Positions 1-5,494 of a DNA stretch of 5,494 nt are shown here, one piece after another (position 1 is the stretch's first letter; the number at the start of each line of letters is the position of its first letter). The DNA lies in assembly GCA_021767985.1 (NCBI GenBank), contig JAASSH010000186.1, positions 1 through 5,494 of the forward strand, read 5' to 3'. The notes beneath the pieces were generated by a model. The model saw only the letters and a program-made list of their open reading frames with translations. It made no database searches and had not been told where the DNA came from. Made by a program: the position numbers and the translations under genes. The stretch is from Gammaproteobacteria bacterium. GTDB taxonomy: Bacteria; Pseudomonadota; Gammaproteobacteria; GCA-001735895.

Positions 1-24
1 AGGCGCTTCCATAACTGAATAACC

Positions 25-30
25 AGGAGA
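25..30 (+). promoter_or_regulatory. Ribosome binding site of the GcvT-family gene
   Basis: AGGAGA is a near-consensus Shine-Dalgarno sequence ending 7 bases before the ATG at 38, which supports that start. No promoter can be recognised in the 37 bases before the gene, so its transcription start, or an upstream operon partner, lies outside the window. Confidence 0.8.
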
Positions 31-37
31 CAAGACC

Positions 38-1222
38 ATGAGTTCTAGCGACGGCAAGACCCGAGACCTCGTATCAACCATCCCCGGCGCCGGTTGGGAC
101 TTTTCCCTGTCGCGTCATCCCTACCACATGATCGAGCGTCCGTTCGGTCCGCATTACTGTGTCTACAACCGCCGGCAGATGGCCTGTTGTTTCGACAAGA
201 TCGACACCGTCGACGGTTACTGGTGGCTGCGGCAAAAGGCTGCAGTCCTGAATACCGGGGAATTCCCGCTGCAGTTCAAAGGTCCGGACGCCGAGCGCCT
301 GCTGGACAAGCTGTTCACCAAGGACATCACCAAAGTCAGGCCCGGCCGCTGTGGTTATGGCCTCGCCTGTTACGAGGATGGCGGCCTGCTGGTCGATGGC
401 ATCCTGTTGCGCCTCGAGCCGGACCTGTTCTGGTACGCGCAGGCCGACGGTGATTTTTACAGCTGGGCGCGCGCGCACGCCGTCGGCATGGACGTCGAGA
501 TCAGCGATCCGAAGGTATTCGTATCCCAGGTGCAGGGCCCGAATTCGCTGAAAATTCTCGAGGCTGCCTGCGCCGACGGCATGCCCGAGCCCTTCGGTTA
601 TTTCGCGCTGGCCAGCGTCAACCTCGGCGGACAACAGGTCGTCATCACCCGTACCGGTTACACCAATGAACTCGGCTGGGAGTTTTACACCGAGCCGCAG
701 CACGATGCCGATGCGTTGTGGCGCCATCTGAGCGCTGCCGGCGAAGCCTTCGGTATGCAACTGTTCGGGCTCGACTCGATGCATATCCGCCGAATCGAGG
801 CCGGCATCCTGAACGCCGGCTCCGACTTCGATCATACGACAACGCCTTACGATGCCGGACTCGGCAGGTTTATAGACGAGGACAAGGGCGACTTTATCGG
901 TAAACTGGCGCTAAAGAATGCGACGCGCGAACCGCGCTTGAGCGGATTGCTTTGCGAGGCCGAACCCCATATCGGCGGCGAGATCCGCATCGACGGCAAT
1001 CCGGCCGGCAGGGTAACCGCCGGCGCAATTTCTCCATACCTGCAAAGCGGCATCGGAATCGCGTTGATGGATGCTTCCGGGCTGGCCGCGGGCACTCCGG
1101 TCACGATCCGTTGCATCGATGGAGAACTGCATGCCGGTAAACTGGCGGAATTACCGCTCTACGACAAGCAGGCAGAAATTCCACGTGGCAAACGCGTCGA
1201 TATACCCGATAGAAAGGTCTGA
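38..1222 (+). CDS. GcvT/DmdA-superfamily tetrahydrofolate-dependent aminomethyltransferase or demethylase
   Basis: This 394-residue protein has the GcvT fold, whose members move a one-carbon unit from an amine or sulfonium donor to tetrahydrofolate in the cytoplasm. Seen in the sequence: the folate-binding region starts near residue 65; GGLLVDG (115-121) sits where the GcvT family has GGxxDD, keeping the second Asp (D120); VQGPNS is at 165-170; GYTNELGWE (207-215) matches the conserved GYTGExG-type motif; RRIEAG (251-256) and TPYDAGL (269-275) follow; a GcvT C-terminal barrel starts at FIGK (286-289) and includes VTAGAISP (326-333). There is no FAD-binding domain, so it is not a whole dimethylglycine or sarcosine dehydrogenase. 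A roughly 60-residue N-terminal extension (with C50-C51) and the lack of gcvH/gcvP neighbours argue against the ordinary glycine-cleavage T-protein. The FW...DGD segment (131-139) recalls DMSP demethylase DmdA, but GYTNELGWE looks more like sarcosine/dimethylglycine enzymes. Adjacency to a betaine-type importer suggests methylated-amine or DMSP catabolism. Family confidence is high; substrate is unknown. Confidence 0.85.
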   Translation: MSSSDGKTRDLVSTIPGAGWDFSLSRHPYHMIERPFGPHYCVYNRRQMACCFDKIDTVDGYWWLRQKAAVLNTGEFPLQFKGPDAERLLDKLFTKDITKVRPGRCGYGLACYEDGGLLVDGILLRLEPDLFWYAQADGDFYSWARAHAVGMDVEISDPKVFVSQVQGPNSLKILEAACADGMPEPFGYFALASVNLGGQQVVITRTGYTNELGWEFYTEPQHDADALWRHLSAAGEAFGMQLFGLDSMHIRRIEAGILNAGSDFDHTTTPYDAGLGRFIDEDKGDFIGKLALKNATREPRLSGLLCEAEPHIGGEIRIDGNPAGRVTAGAISPYLQSGIGIALMDASGLAAGTPVTIRCIDGELHAGKLAELPLYDKQAEIPRGKRVDIPDRKV

Positions 1223-1243
1223 TAACGATACCGCGGGTGTCAT

Positions 1244-1272
1244 TATAATGGTACATTTTTGGTACAATACCA
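1244..1272 (+). promoter_or_regulatory. Operator-like cluster: phased TGGTACA repeats and a TGGTA/TACCA palindrome
   Basis: Just after the enzyme's stop, TGGTACA occurs at 1249-1255 and again at 1260-1266, exactly 11 bases (about one helical turn) apart. The second copy forms the inverted repeat TGGTA-CAA-TACCA (1260-1272). A perfect TATAAT (1244-1249) abuts the first copy, but no good -35 box lies at the right distance (GATAAC at 1221-1226 is poor). The arrangement looks like a protein-binding site, possibly over a weak distal promoter. The regulator cannot be named. Confidence 0.4.
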
Positions 1273-1362
1273 CCGATAAGTGCTCGCTTTTGACGCGTGA
1301 ATGATAAGATGTACAGATCCCGAAAACACTGCCAAATCTTGCATACCTTATTGTTTTAACTG

Positions 1363-1380
1363 GCTATTTAATAGCTATTT
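1363..1380 (+). repeat. Phased GCTATTT direct repeat containing a 13-bp palindrome
   Basis: GCTATTT occurs at 1363-1369 and 1374-1380, 11 bases apart. The first copy and the start of the second form the perfect inverted repeat GCTATT-T-AATAGC (1363-1375). It lies in the AT-rich stretch upstream of the binding-protein gene. It could be a regulator-binding site or simply AT-rich coincidence; no family is recognised. Confidence 0.3.
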
Positions 1381-1386
1381 GCCGAA

Positions 1387-1420
1387 TACCAAACCAGTCA
1401 ATTTGGTCCATATTTGGTAC
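1387..1420 (+). promoter_or_regulatory. Candidate operator upstream of the binding-protein promoter
   Basis: TACCAAA (1387-1393) and TTTGGTA (1413-1419) form a perfect 7-bp inverted repeat. A third half-site, ATTTGGT (1401-1407), is repeated directly 11 bases on at 1412-1418. The cluster ends immediately before a candidate -35 box at 1421, where an activator, or a repressor overlapping RNA polymerase, would bind. The core TTGGTAC resembles the TGGTACA sites at 1249-1266, suggesting the same regulator. The protein is not encoded in the window and I cannot name it. Confidence 0.45.
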
Positions 1421-1448
1421 TTTACAAAAAAATAAATTCCTGTAGGAT
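1421..1448 (+). promoter_or_regulatory. Candidate sigma-70-type promoter for the binding-protein gene
   Basis: TTTACA (1421-1426) matches the -35 consensus at five of six positions. After a 16-base spacer, TAGGAT (1443-1448) matches the -10 consensus at four of six. Transcription would start near 1455, giving a leader of about 40 bases. It is the best placed promoter candidate in the gap, but the spacer and -10 are imperfect and AT-rich DNA yields such matches by chance. Confidence 0.4.
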
Positions 1449-1471
1449 TAGCCTTCGCAATAATTCCTACA
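1441..1471 (+). other. Possible leader hairpin before the binding-protein gene
   Basis: TGTAGGA (1441-1447) is the perfect inverse of TCCTACA (1465-1471), leaving a 17-base loop, 13 bases before the ribosome site. AATTCCT also occurs directly at 1435-1441 and 1462-1468. If transcription starts near 1455 only half the stem is in the RNA, so it could instead be a DNA-level site around the start point. The 7-bp stem with a large loop is weak. Confidence 0.25.
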
Positions 1472-1484
1472 CTTATAACTAGAG

Positions 1485-1489
1485 AGGAG
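1485..1489 (+). promoter_or_regulatory. Ribosome binding site of the binding-protein gene
   Basis: AGGAG within the purine-rich run 1481-1491 lies 8 bases before the ATG at 1498. This is an optimal spacing, consistent with strong translation of an abundant periplasmic protein. Confidence 0.85.
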
Positions 1490-1497
1490 AGTCTGTA

Positions 1498-2448
1498 ATG
1501 AAGTTTCTTACCAAATTAGCCGTGTTGTCGGTGCTTGCTGCCTCGTTTGTACTGCCCAACGTCGCCAACGCCAAGGACAGCACCAAGCCAATCGTCATCC
1601 CGCTGCACAACTGGTCGAGCCAGATCGTCATGGCCTACGTTATTGGCGGTATTTTTGAAAGCATTGGGGATAACGTCGAGTACGTGCCTGCCGATTCCCA
1701 GGCTGTTTACGAGTCGATCCGCAACGGCGACGTCACGATCTCGCACGAAGTCTGGCAGTCCACCTTCGGCAAGTCCTTTTACAATGCGATGGCCAAGGGT
1801 GGTGTGATCGACGCCGGTACCCACGAAGCAACCACGCTCGAGGAAATGGGCGTACCGACCTGGGTCGTCGAGAAAGGCCTGTGCCCCGGCTTACCCAACT
1901 GGGAAGCACTCAAAGATTGTCATGCAAACTTCACCACGGCTGATTCCGGCGGCAAGGGCCGCTGGCTCGAAGGCCCGCAAAGCTGGCACGGCGACCTGAT
2001 GCCCGAGCGCCTCAAAGCGCTAGGCCTCGACGACAAGTGGGTGGTCAAGTTCGCCGGTGGCGCCGATGCGCTGTGGACCGAACTCGCGTCTGCCAAGAAA
2101 GAAGGCCGCGGTACGGTTGTCTTCAACTGGACGCCGAACTTCACCGATGCCGATGGCTTCACCTTCATCGAGTTCCCCGAGTACACCCCTGGTTGTCGAA
2201 AGGCCGATGGTGGTGATGGCAAATGTGGATCACCCAAGGGCTGGTTGAAGAAGGCAGCGAACTACAAAATGCCGAAGACCCATCCGCATGCTTACACGAT
2301 CTTTTCGCAGCTGTCGTTCACGACTCCGCAAATCGGTCAAATGGCTGCACTGGTCGACGTCGACAAGATGGACCACAAAGATGCCGCCAAGAAGTGGCTG
2401 GCCGACAACAAAGACGTCTGGGAAGGCTGGACCAAAACCGGCATGTAA
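1498..2448 (+). CDS. proX: ProX-like periplasmic substrate-binding protein of a glycine betaine-type ABC importer
   Basis: This 316-residue protein belongs to the OpuAC/ProX family (type II binding proteins for glycine betaine, proline betaine, choline, TMAO or DMSP) and should deliver its ligand to the membrane permease. Residues 1-25 form a classical signal peptide: Lys at 2 and 6, a hydrophobic core at 7-19, and an ANA cleavage site before K26. There is no lipobox Cys, so it is a soluble periplasmic protein of the Gram-negative type. Mature length is about 290 residues, usual for the family. Aromatic residues suited to caging a trimethylammonium group are plentiful: W39, W86, W122, W156, W163 and W211, the last in the FNWTPNF segment (209-215), which corresponds to YTWTPYW of E. 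coli ProX. C129/C141 and C233/C243 are close pairs that could form disulfides in the periplasm. A strong ribosome site fixes the start, and its own terminator follows, implying expression above the transporter core. Family is clear; the exact ligand is not, with TMAO a realistic alternative. Confidence 0.9.
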   Translation: MKFLTKLAVLSVLAASFVLPNVANAKDSTKPIVIPLHNWSSQIVMAYVIGGIFESIGDNVEYVPADSQAVYESIRNGDVTISHEVWQSTFGKSFYNAMAKGGVIDAGTHEATTLEEMGVPTWVVEKGLCPGLPNWEALKDCHANFTTADSGGKGRWLEGPQSWHGDLMPERLKALGLDDKWVVKFAGGADALWTELASAKKEGRGTVVFNWTPNFTDADGFTFIEFPEYTPGCRKADGGDGKCGSPKGWLKKAANYKMPKTHPHAYTIFSQLSFTTPQIGQMAALVDVDKMDHKDAAKKWLADNKDVWEGWTKTGM

Positions 2449-2479
2449 GCCGTTGACTGGATCCAAAACGTGAAGTAAC

Positions 2480-2526
2480 AAAGAACCCCCCGGCGCAGAA
2501 CATCTGTCTCGGGGGGTTCTTTTTTT
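2480..2526 (+). terminator. Strong intrinsic terminator between the binding-protein and ATPase genes
   Basis: AAAGAACCCCCCG (2480-2492) pairs perfectly with CGGGGGGTTCTTT (2510-2522): a 13-bp stem with a 17-base loop, running into a T tract through 2526. It starts 31 bases after the binding-protein stop. It probably ends most transcripts there or stabilises the upstream message, lowering ATPase and permease expression relative to the binding protein. Confidence 0.92.
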
Positions 2527-2556
2527 AACCGATAGTACTTCCTGCCCGCGTAAATG

Positions 2557-2570
2557 TGGTAGGTTTACCA
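2557..2570 (+). promoter_or_regulatory. TGGTA/TACCA inverted repeat before the ATPase gene
   Basis: TGGTA-GGTT-TACCA is a perfect 5-bp inverted repeat with a 4-base centre, between the terminator and the ATPase ribosome site. It uses the same half-sites as the palindrome at 1260-1272 (there with a 3-base centre). It may be an operator of the same regulator or a small leader hairpin. I see no convincing -35/-10 pair in 2527-2596, so the ATPase and permease may depend on read-through or on a non-consensus promoter here. Confidence 0.35.
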
Positions 2571-2596
2571 TCTGGGGGAGAACAAAAAATATAACT

Positions 2597-3673
2597 ATGT
2601 CTACTCAAGCTGAAACTTCGACTTCAGTCGAACCAGTCATCCGTTGCGAATCGGTCTACATGATTTTTGGCGACAATGCGCACAGCATGCTGCAACAGGC
2701 CAATGGCGTGGTCGACCACGCCAAATTTCATGAAGCCGGATGCATCGTCGGAGTCAACAATGCCTCCTTCGAGGTGCACGAGGGTGAATTGCTGATCATT
2801 ATGGGCCTGTCGGGTTCCGGCAAGTCGACGCTGATGCGCTGCATTTCCAGGCTGAACGAGGCCACCGCCGGGAAAATATACATCGAGGGCGAAGATATCC
2901 TGGCGATGAATGACAAGCAATTAATCGAGCTGCGCCGCAACAAGATGGGCATGGTTTTTCAGAGCTTTGCATTGTTACCTCACAAAACCGTGCTGGAAAA
3001 TATCGCTTTTCCATTGCAGGTCAAGGGCGTCAGCACCCAGGACAGCATACAGCGGGCCAAGGAAATGGTGGATCTCGTCAGTCTAACCGGCCGCGAGAAC
3101 TATTTCCCACGGCAGCTTTCGGGCGGCCAGCAGCAGCGTGTCGGCATCGCCCGCTCACTCGCGATCGAGCCCGATATCTGGTTTCTCGACGAACCTTTTT
3201 CCGCGCTCGATCCGCTGATCCGCAAGGAGATGCAGGACGAATTTCTGCGCCTGCAGGATGTCCTCGGCAAAACCATATTATTCGTCACGCATGATTTCGA
3301 CGAAGCGCTGCGCCTGGCCGATCGCATTGCCATCATGAAGGATGGCATCATCGAGCAACTCGACACGCCGTCGAATATCGTCCTCAACCCGGCCACCGAG
3401 TACGTGCGCAAGTTCACCGAGGAAGTACCGCGTGAAAAGGTGCTCAAAGTCGAGGCGGTGATGGATCCCTACGATCCCAACGAAGATTTCAGCGATCTAA
3501 AAGTGCAAAAAGACGCCATTATCGAGACCGTGGCCGAGGATATTCTGAATACCGACAAAGCGGTACCGGTCCTCGACGCGGCTGGTGAGATCGTTGGTGC
3601 TTTACATGCTTCCCATATTGTCCACGTCCTGTTCGGTGGCCATGCCGACCAGGTGAATGATAAAGCATCATGA
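2597..3673 (+). CDS. proV: ProV-like ATP-binding subunit of the glycine betaine-type ABC importer
   Basis: This 358-residue cytoplasmic ATPase powers the importer. All nucleotide-binding motifs are intact: Walker A GLSGSGKST (70-78), Q-loop Q122, signature LSGGQQQR (174-181), Walker B IWFLDEP with D198 and E199 (194-200), and H-loop H232. Before Walker A it has the extended N-terminal segment (about residues 22-55) typical of ProV/OpuAA. After the ATPase core (to about 275) there is an extension in which residues 306-347, including AVPVLDAAGEIVGALHASHI, resemble one CBS motif. E. coli ProV has about 400 residues and two CBS motifs, so this regulatory tail is short. CBS domains gate transport by ionic strength in OpuA; whether a partial one does so here is unknown. 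The start is chosen from the family-like N-terminus, although the nearest purine-rich site, GGGGGAG (2574-2580), lies 16 bases away, so initiation may be weak. Its stop overlaps the permease start by ATGA, indicating translational coupling. Confidence 0.93.
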   Translation: MSTQAETSTSVEPVIRCESVYMIFGDNAHSMLQQANGVVDHAKFHEAGCIVGVNNASFEVHEGELLIIMGLSGSGKSTLMRCISRLNEATAGKIYIEGEDILAMNDKQLIELRRNKMGMVFQSFALLPHKTVLENIAFPLQVKGVSTQDSIQRAKEMVDLVSLTGRENYFPRQLSGGQQQRVGIARSLAIEPDIWFLDEPFSALDPLIRKEMQDEFLRLQDVLGKTILFVTHDFDEALRLADRIAIMKDGIIEQLDTPSNIVLNPATEYVRKFTEEVPREKVLKVEAVMDPYDPNEDFSDLKVQKDAIIETVAEDILNTDKAVPVLDAAGEIVGALHASHIVHVLFGGHADQVNDKAS

Positions 3674-5494
3674 TCGAAGCGCTGCGGCAAAAGAAGTACC
3701 TGCAATTCATCCTGCTAGTCATTGTTTTCCTGATTTTATGCGCGATCATTACCCCTTCGGAGGGTAACTGGTTCTGGCGTTTACCACCGTTGATCCAGCA
3801 GCTGCCGCAGATTATTACCAGTTCGGTAGACTACATCATGTTCGACTGGTGGCTGATCGATGTCTGGGATCCGGATATCGAGGAATATGAAGAAAAGCCG
3901 CTGATGAACCAGTTCACCCGTTCGGCTTCGGGTTTAATACTGTTCATGATCGAATTTGTTCGCGAAGTCTTTCTCGGCGGCGTCAAGACCATTGTCACCT
4001 TCACCGGCTGGGACTGGGCGACCGAAAACGAGTGGGCACGCTGGCCGGCATTGCCGTGGACCGTGGTTGCCGGTGGCGCCGCGATTCTGGGATATGCACT
4101 GAAAGGACCTCGGCTGGCCCTGTTCGTCGGTTTCACGTTCGTTTACATCGCAATATTCGGGCAGTGGGAACCCTCCATGGAAACGCTGTCCTTCGTTTTG
4201 ATCGCCGCGCCGATGTCGGTCTTGCTCGGCCTCTCGCTGGGTATTTGGGCGTTCAAGAGCAAAACCGTGGAAATGGTGCTGAACCCGATACTCAACGTGA
4301 TGCAAATCATGCCGCACTTTTCCTACCTGGTCCCGGTCGTAGTGTTTTTCGGTATCGGCGATCATGCCGGCGCGATTGCCACAGTTATATTCGCCACCCC
4401 GCCAATGGTGCGACTGACCTTACTGGGCCTGAAAAAACTATCGCCCGAGGTCGCCGAGGCCGGATTGATGAGTGGTTGCAATAGCCGGCAACTGTTGTTC
4501 AAGGTACTGATCCCGACAGCCCGGCGGGATATCCTGATCGGGGTCAACCAGGTCATCATGTCCTGCCTGGCAATGGTGGTCATCGCATCCCTGATCGGCG
4601 CCAAGGGGCTCGGTAATAATTTACTGATTGCATTGAACCAGCTGAGGATCGGTCTCGCACTCGAGCTCGGCGTCTGCATTGTCCTGATTGCTATCATGCT
4701 CGATCGGATGTCGCTCGCCTGGGCCGACAAGCAAATCGATTACTTCGCCGACCTGTCGTTTGTCGAGCGGCACAAGTTTTCGTTGATGTTCGGTGTCGTT
4801 TTCATCGTTGGTGTCATCCTGGCATTAATCGGCTCGTTGGTATTCAAGGAAGGTTTCAACTATCTCTACCTGATTCCACACAACAAGGGCATTACGACCC
4901 AGGATTTTTGGCAGGCCGGGGTCGACTGGGTCTGGGATACTTTCTTTTACGCGCTCAAAGGTTTTAACGAGTGGCTGATCGTCCAGGTACTGGTACCGGT
5001 CAAGACCGCTTACCTGGCCATGCCGGTCGCCGCGACTTTCGCGCTGGCAATGGGAATCGGATATATAGTCGGCGGGATTCGAGTGGGCCTGGCTGTTGGC
5101 GGATTTCTGCTGTTCATCGCGCTAACCGAATGGTGGGATCGGGCATTGATCACCGCCTACCTGATGACTCTGTCCGTGTTGATATCAACCACCATCGGAA
5201 TTATCGCGGGTACGCTGTGCTCGCAAAATCCAGTGGCCACCCGCATCATGCTGACAATTTGCGATACCTTCCAGACCTTTCCATCGTTCATCTACCTGAT
5301 TCCAGTCATGATGCTATTCGGCGTAACCGATACCTCGGTGCTGATCGCGATCGTGGTATACGCCACCGTCCCTGCTACACGTTACACGATTCAGGGTATG
5401 CTGAGCGTACCGGCGCAGTTGCAAGAGGCCGGCTCGATGTCCGGTGTCAATCGTGTGCAACGCTACCTGTCTATCGAACTGCCGATGGCCTTTC
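3670..5494 (+). CDS. proW: ProW-like permease with two fused permease domains (3' end outside window)
   Basis: The frame is open from the ATG at 3670 to the window edge (608 codons plus one base), with no stop, so the C-terminus is missing. The protein is the inner-membrane channel of the importer. Hydrophobic segments begin at about residues 13-27, then 130-144, 149-163 and 173-194, with more beyond. It contains two copies of the BPD_transp_1 permease domain: in the first, 211-265 ends with the EAA-type loop EVAEAGLMSG (260-269); in the second, 531-588 ends with QLQEAGSMSG (583-592). Both copies share the pattern P-x-F-x-Y-L-x-P-V followed by FG, so this is an internal duplication; E. coli ProW has one such domain and works as a dimer. 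The EAA loops couple to the ATPase. An acidic stretch, DPDIEEYEEKP (67-77), lies between the first hydrophobic segment and the first domain. The ATGA overlap with the ATPase stop supports this start; AGGTGA (3651-3656) is a weak, distant ribosome site. Confidence 0.9.
   Translation, partial: MIEALRQKKYLQFILLVIVFLILCAIITPSEGNWFWRLPPLIQQLPQIITSSVDYIMFDWWLIDVWDPDIEEYEEKPLMNQFTRSASGLILFMIEFVREVFLGGVKTIVTFTGWDWATENEWARWPALPWTVVAGGAAILGYALKGPRLALFVGFTFVYIAIFGQWEPSMETLSFVLIAAPMSVLLGLSLGIWAFKSKTVEMVLNPILNVMQIMPHFSYLVPVVVFFGIGDHAGAIATVIFATPPMVRLTLLGLKKLSPEVAEAGLMSGCNSRQLLFKVLIPTARRDILIGVNQVIMSCLAMVVIASLIGAKGLGNNLLIALNQLRIGLALELGVCIVLIAIMLDRMSLAWADKQIDYFADLSFVERHKFSLMFGVVFIVGVILALIGSLVFKEGFNYLYLIPHNKGITTQDFWQAGVDWVWDTFFYALKGFNEWLIVQVLVPVKTAYLAMPVAATFALAMGIGYIVGGIRVGLAVGGFLLFIALTEWWDRALITAYLMTLSVLISTTIGIIAGTLCSQNPVATRIMLTICDTFQTFPSFIYLIPVMMLFGVTDTSVLIAIVVYATVPATRYTIQGMLSVPAQLQEAGSMSGVNRVQRYLSIELPMAF

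Noticed and set aside
1..22. Possible 3' end of an upstream gene
   Set aside because: All three forward frames reach a stop by base 22 (TAA at 12 and 20, TGA at 16), so a gene tail is possible, but too few codons remain to support one or choose its frame.
467..476. Alternating GC run, possible Z-DNA
   Set aside because: It is only 10 bases and is explained by Ala/Arg codons in the coding sequence.
74..835. 253-codon open frame on the minus strand inside the GcvT-family gene
   Set aside because: It is fully antisense to a gene with clear family motifs, its translation shows no recognisable domain, and GC-rich coding DNA commonly leaves such frames open.
1223..1497. A small gene, riboswitch (for example a glycine riboswitch), tRNA or CRISPR in the gap
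   Set aside because: The one short frame running into the gap (1071-1304) mostly overlaps the enzyme gene and has no convincing ribosome site. I see no paired-stem architecture of a glycine riboswitch, no tRNA T-loop, and no regularly spaced identical repeats with spacers.
2453..2481. TTGACT followed 17 bases later by TAACAA as a promoter for the ATPase gene
   Set aside because: The -10 match is only three of six, and the site lies upstream of the strong terminator, so transcripts would mostly end before the gene.
3934..4484. Open frames on both strands (3934-4365 minus, 4032-4484 plus) inside the permease
   Set aside because: The translations are rich in Arg, His or Gln without domain features, while the permease frame is continuous through the region with hydrophobic segments and family motifs.

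Overview
The window holds four same-strand genes from what looks like a marine or aquatic gammaproteobacterium. That placement is inferred from the moderately high-GC coding style, the AT-rich intergenic regions and the gene content; no taxonomic marker is present. The set is a folate-dependent GcvT/DmdA-superfamily methyltransferase or demethylase, followed by an ABC importer of the ProX/ProV/ProW type (glycine betaine and related quaternary or methylated amines, possibly TMAO or DMSP).

Layout: 38-1222 is the GcvT-fold enzyme. 1223-1497 is an AT-rich regulatory region with several 11-bp-phased repeats and TGGTA/TACCA half-sites, a candidate promoter and a possible leader hairpin. 1498-2448 is the periplasmic substrate-binding protein, with its own strong intrinsic terminator at 2480-2526. 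2527-2596 is a short leader that again carries a TGGTA/TACCA inverted repeat. 2597-3673 is the ATPase, with a short C-terminal extension resembling part of a CBS domain. The ATPase stop overlaps the start of a large permease (3670 to beyond 5494), which fuses two permease domains in one chain and is cut off by the window edge.

How they may work together: the binding protein captures a methylated amine or sulfonium compound in the periplasm, and the ATPase and fused permease import it. The upstream enzyme is a candidate for transferring a methyl or one-carbon group from that compound, or from a breakdown product, to tetrahydrofolate. This would make the locus catabolic rather than, or as well as, osmoprotective. 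The link rests on gene adjacency and family membership; substrate identity cannot be read from the sequence. I found no wholly new system. The most interesting points are the enzyme of uncertain specificity and the repeated operator-like motif in both intergenic regions.
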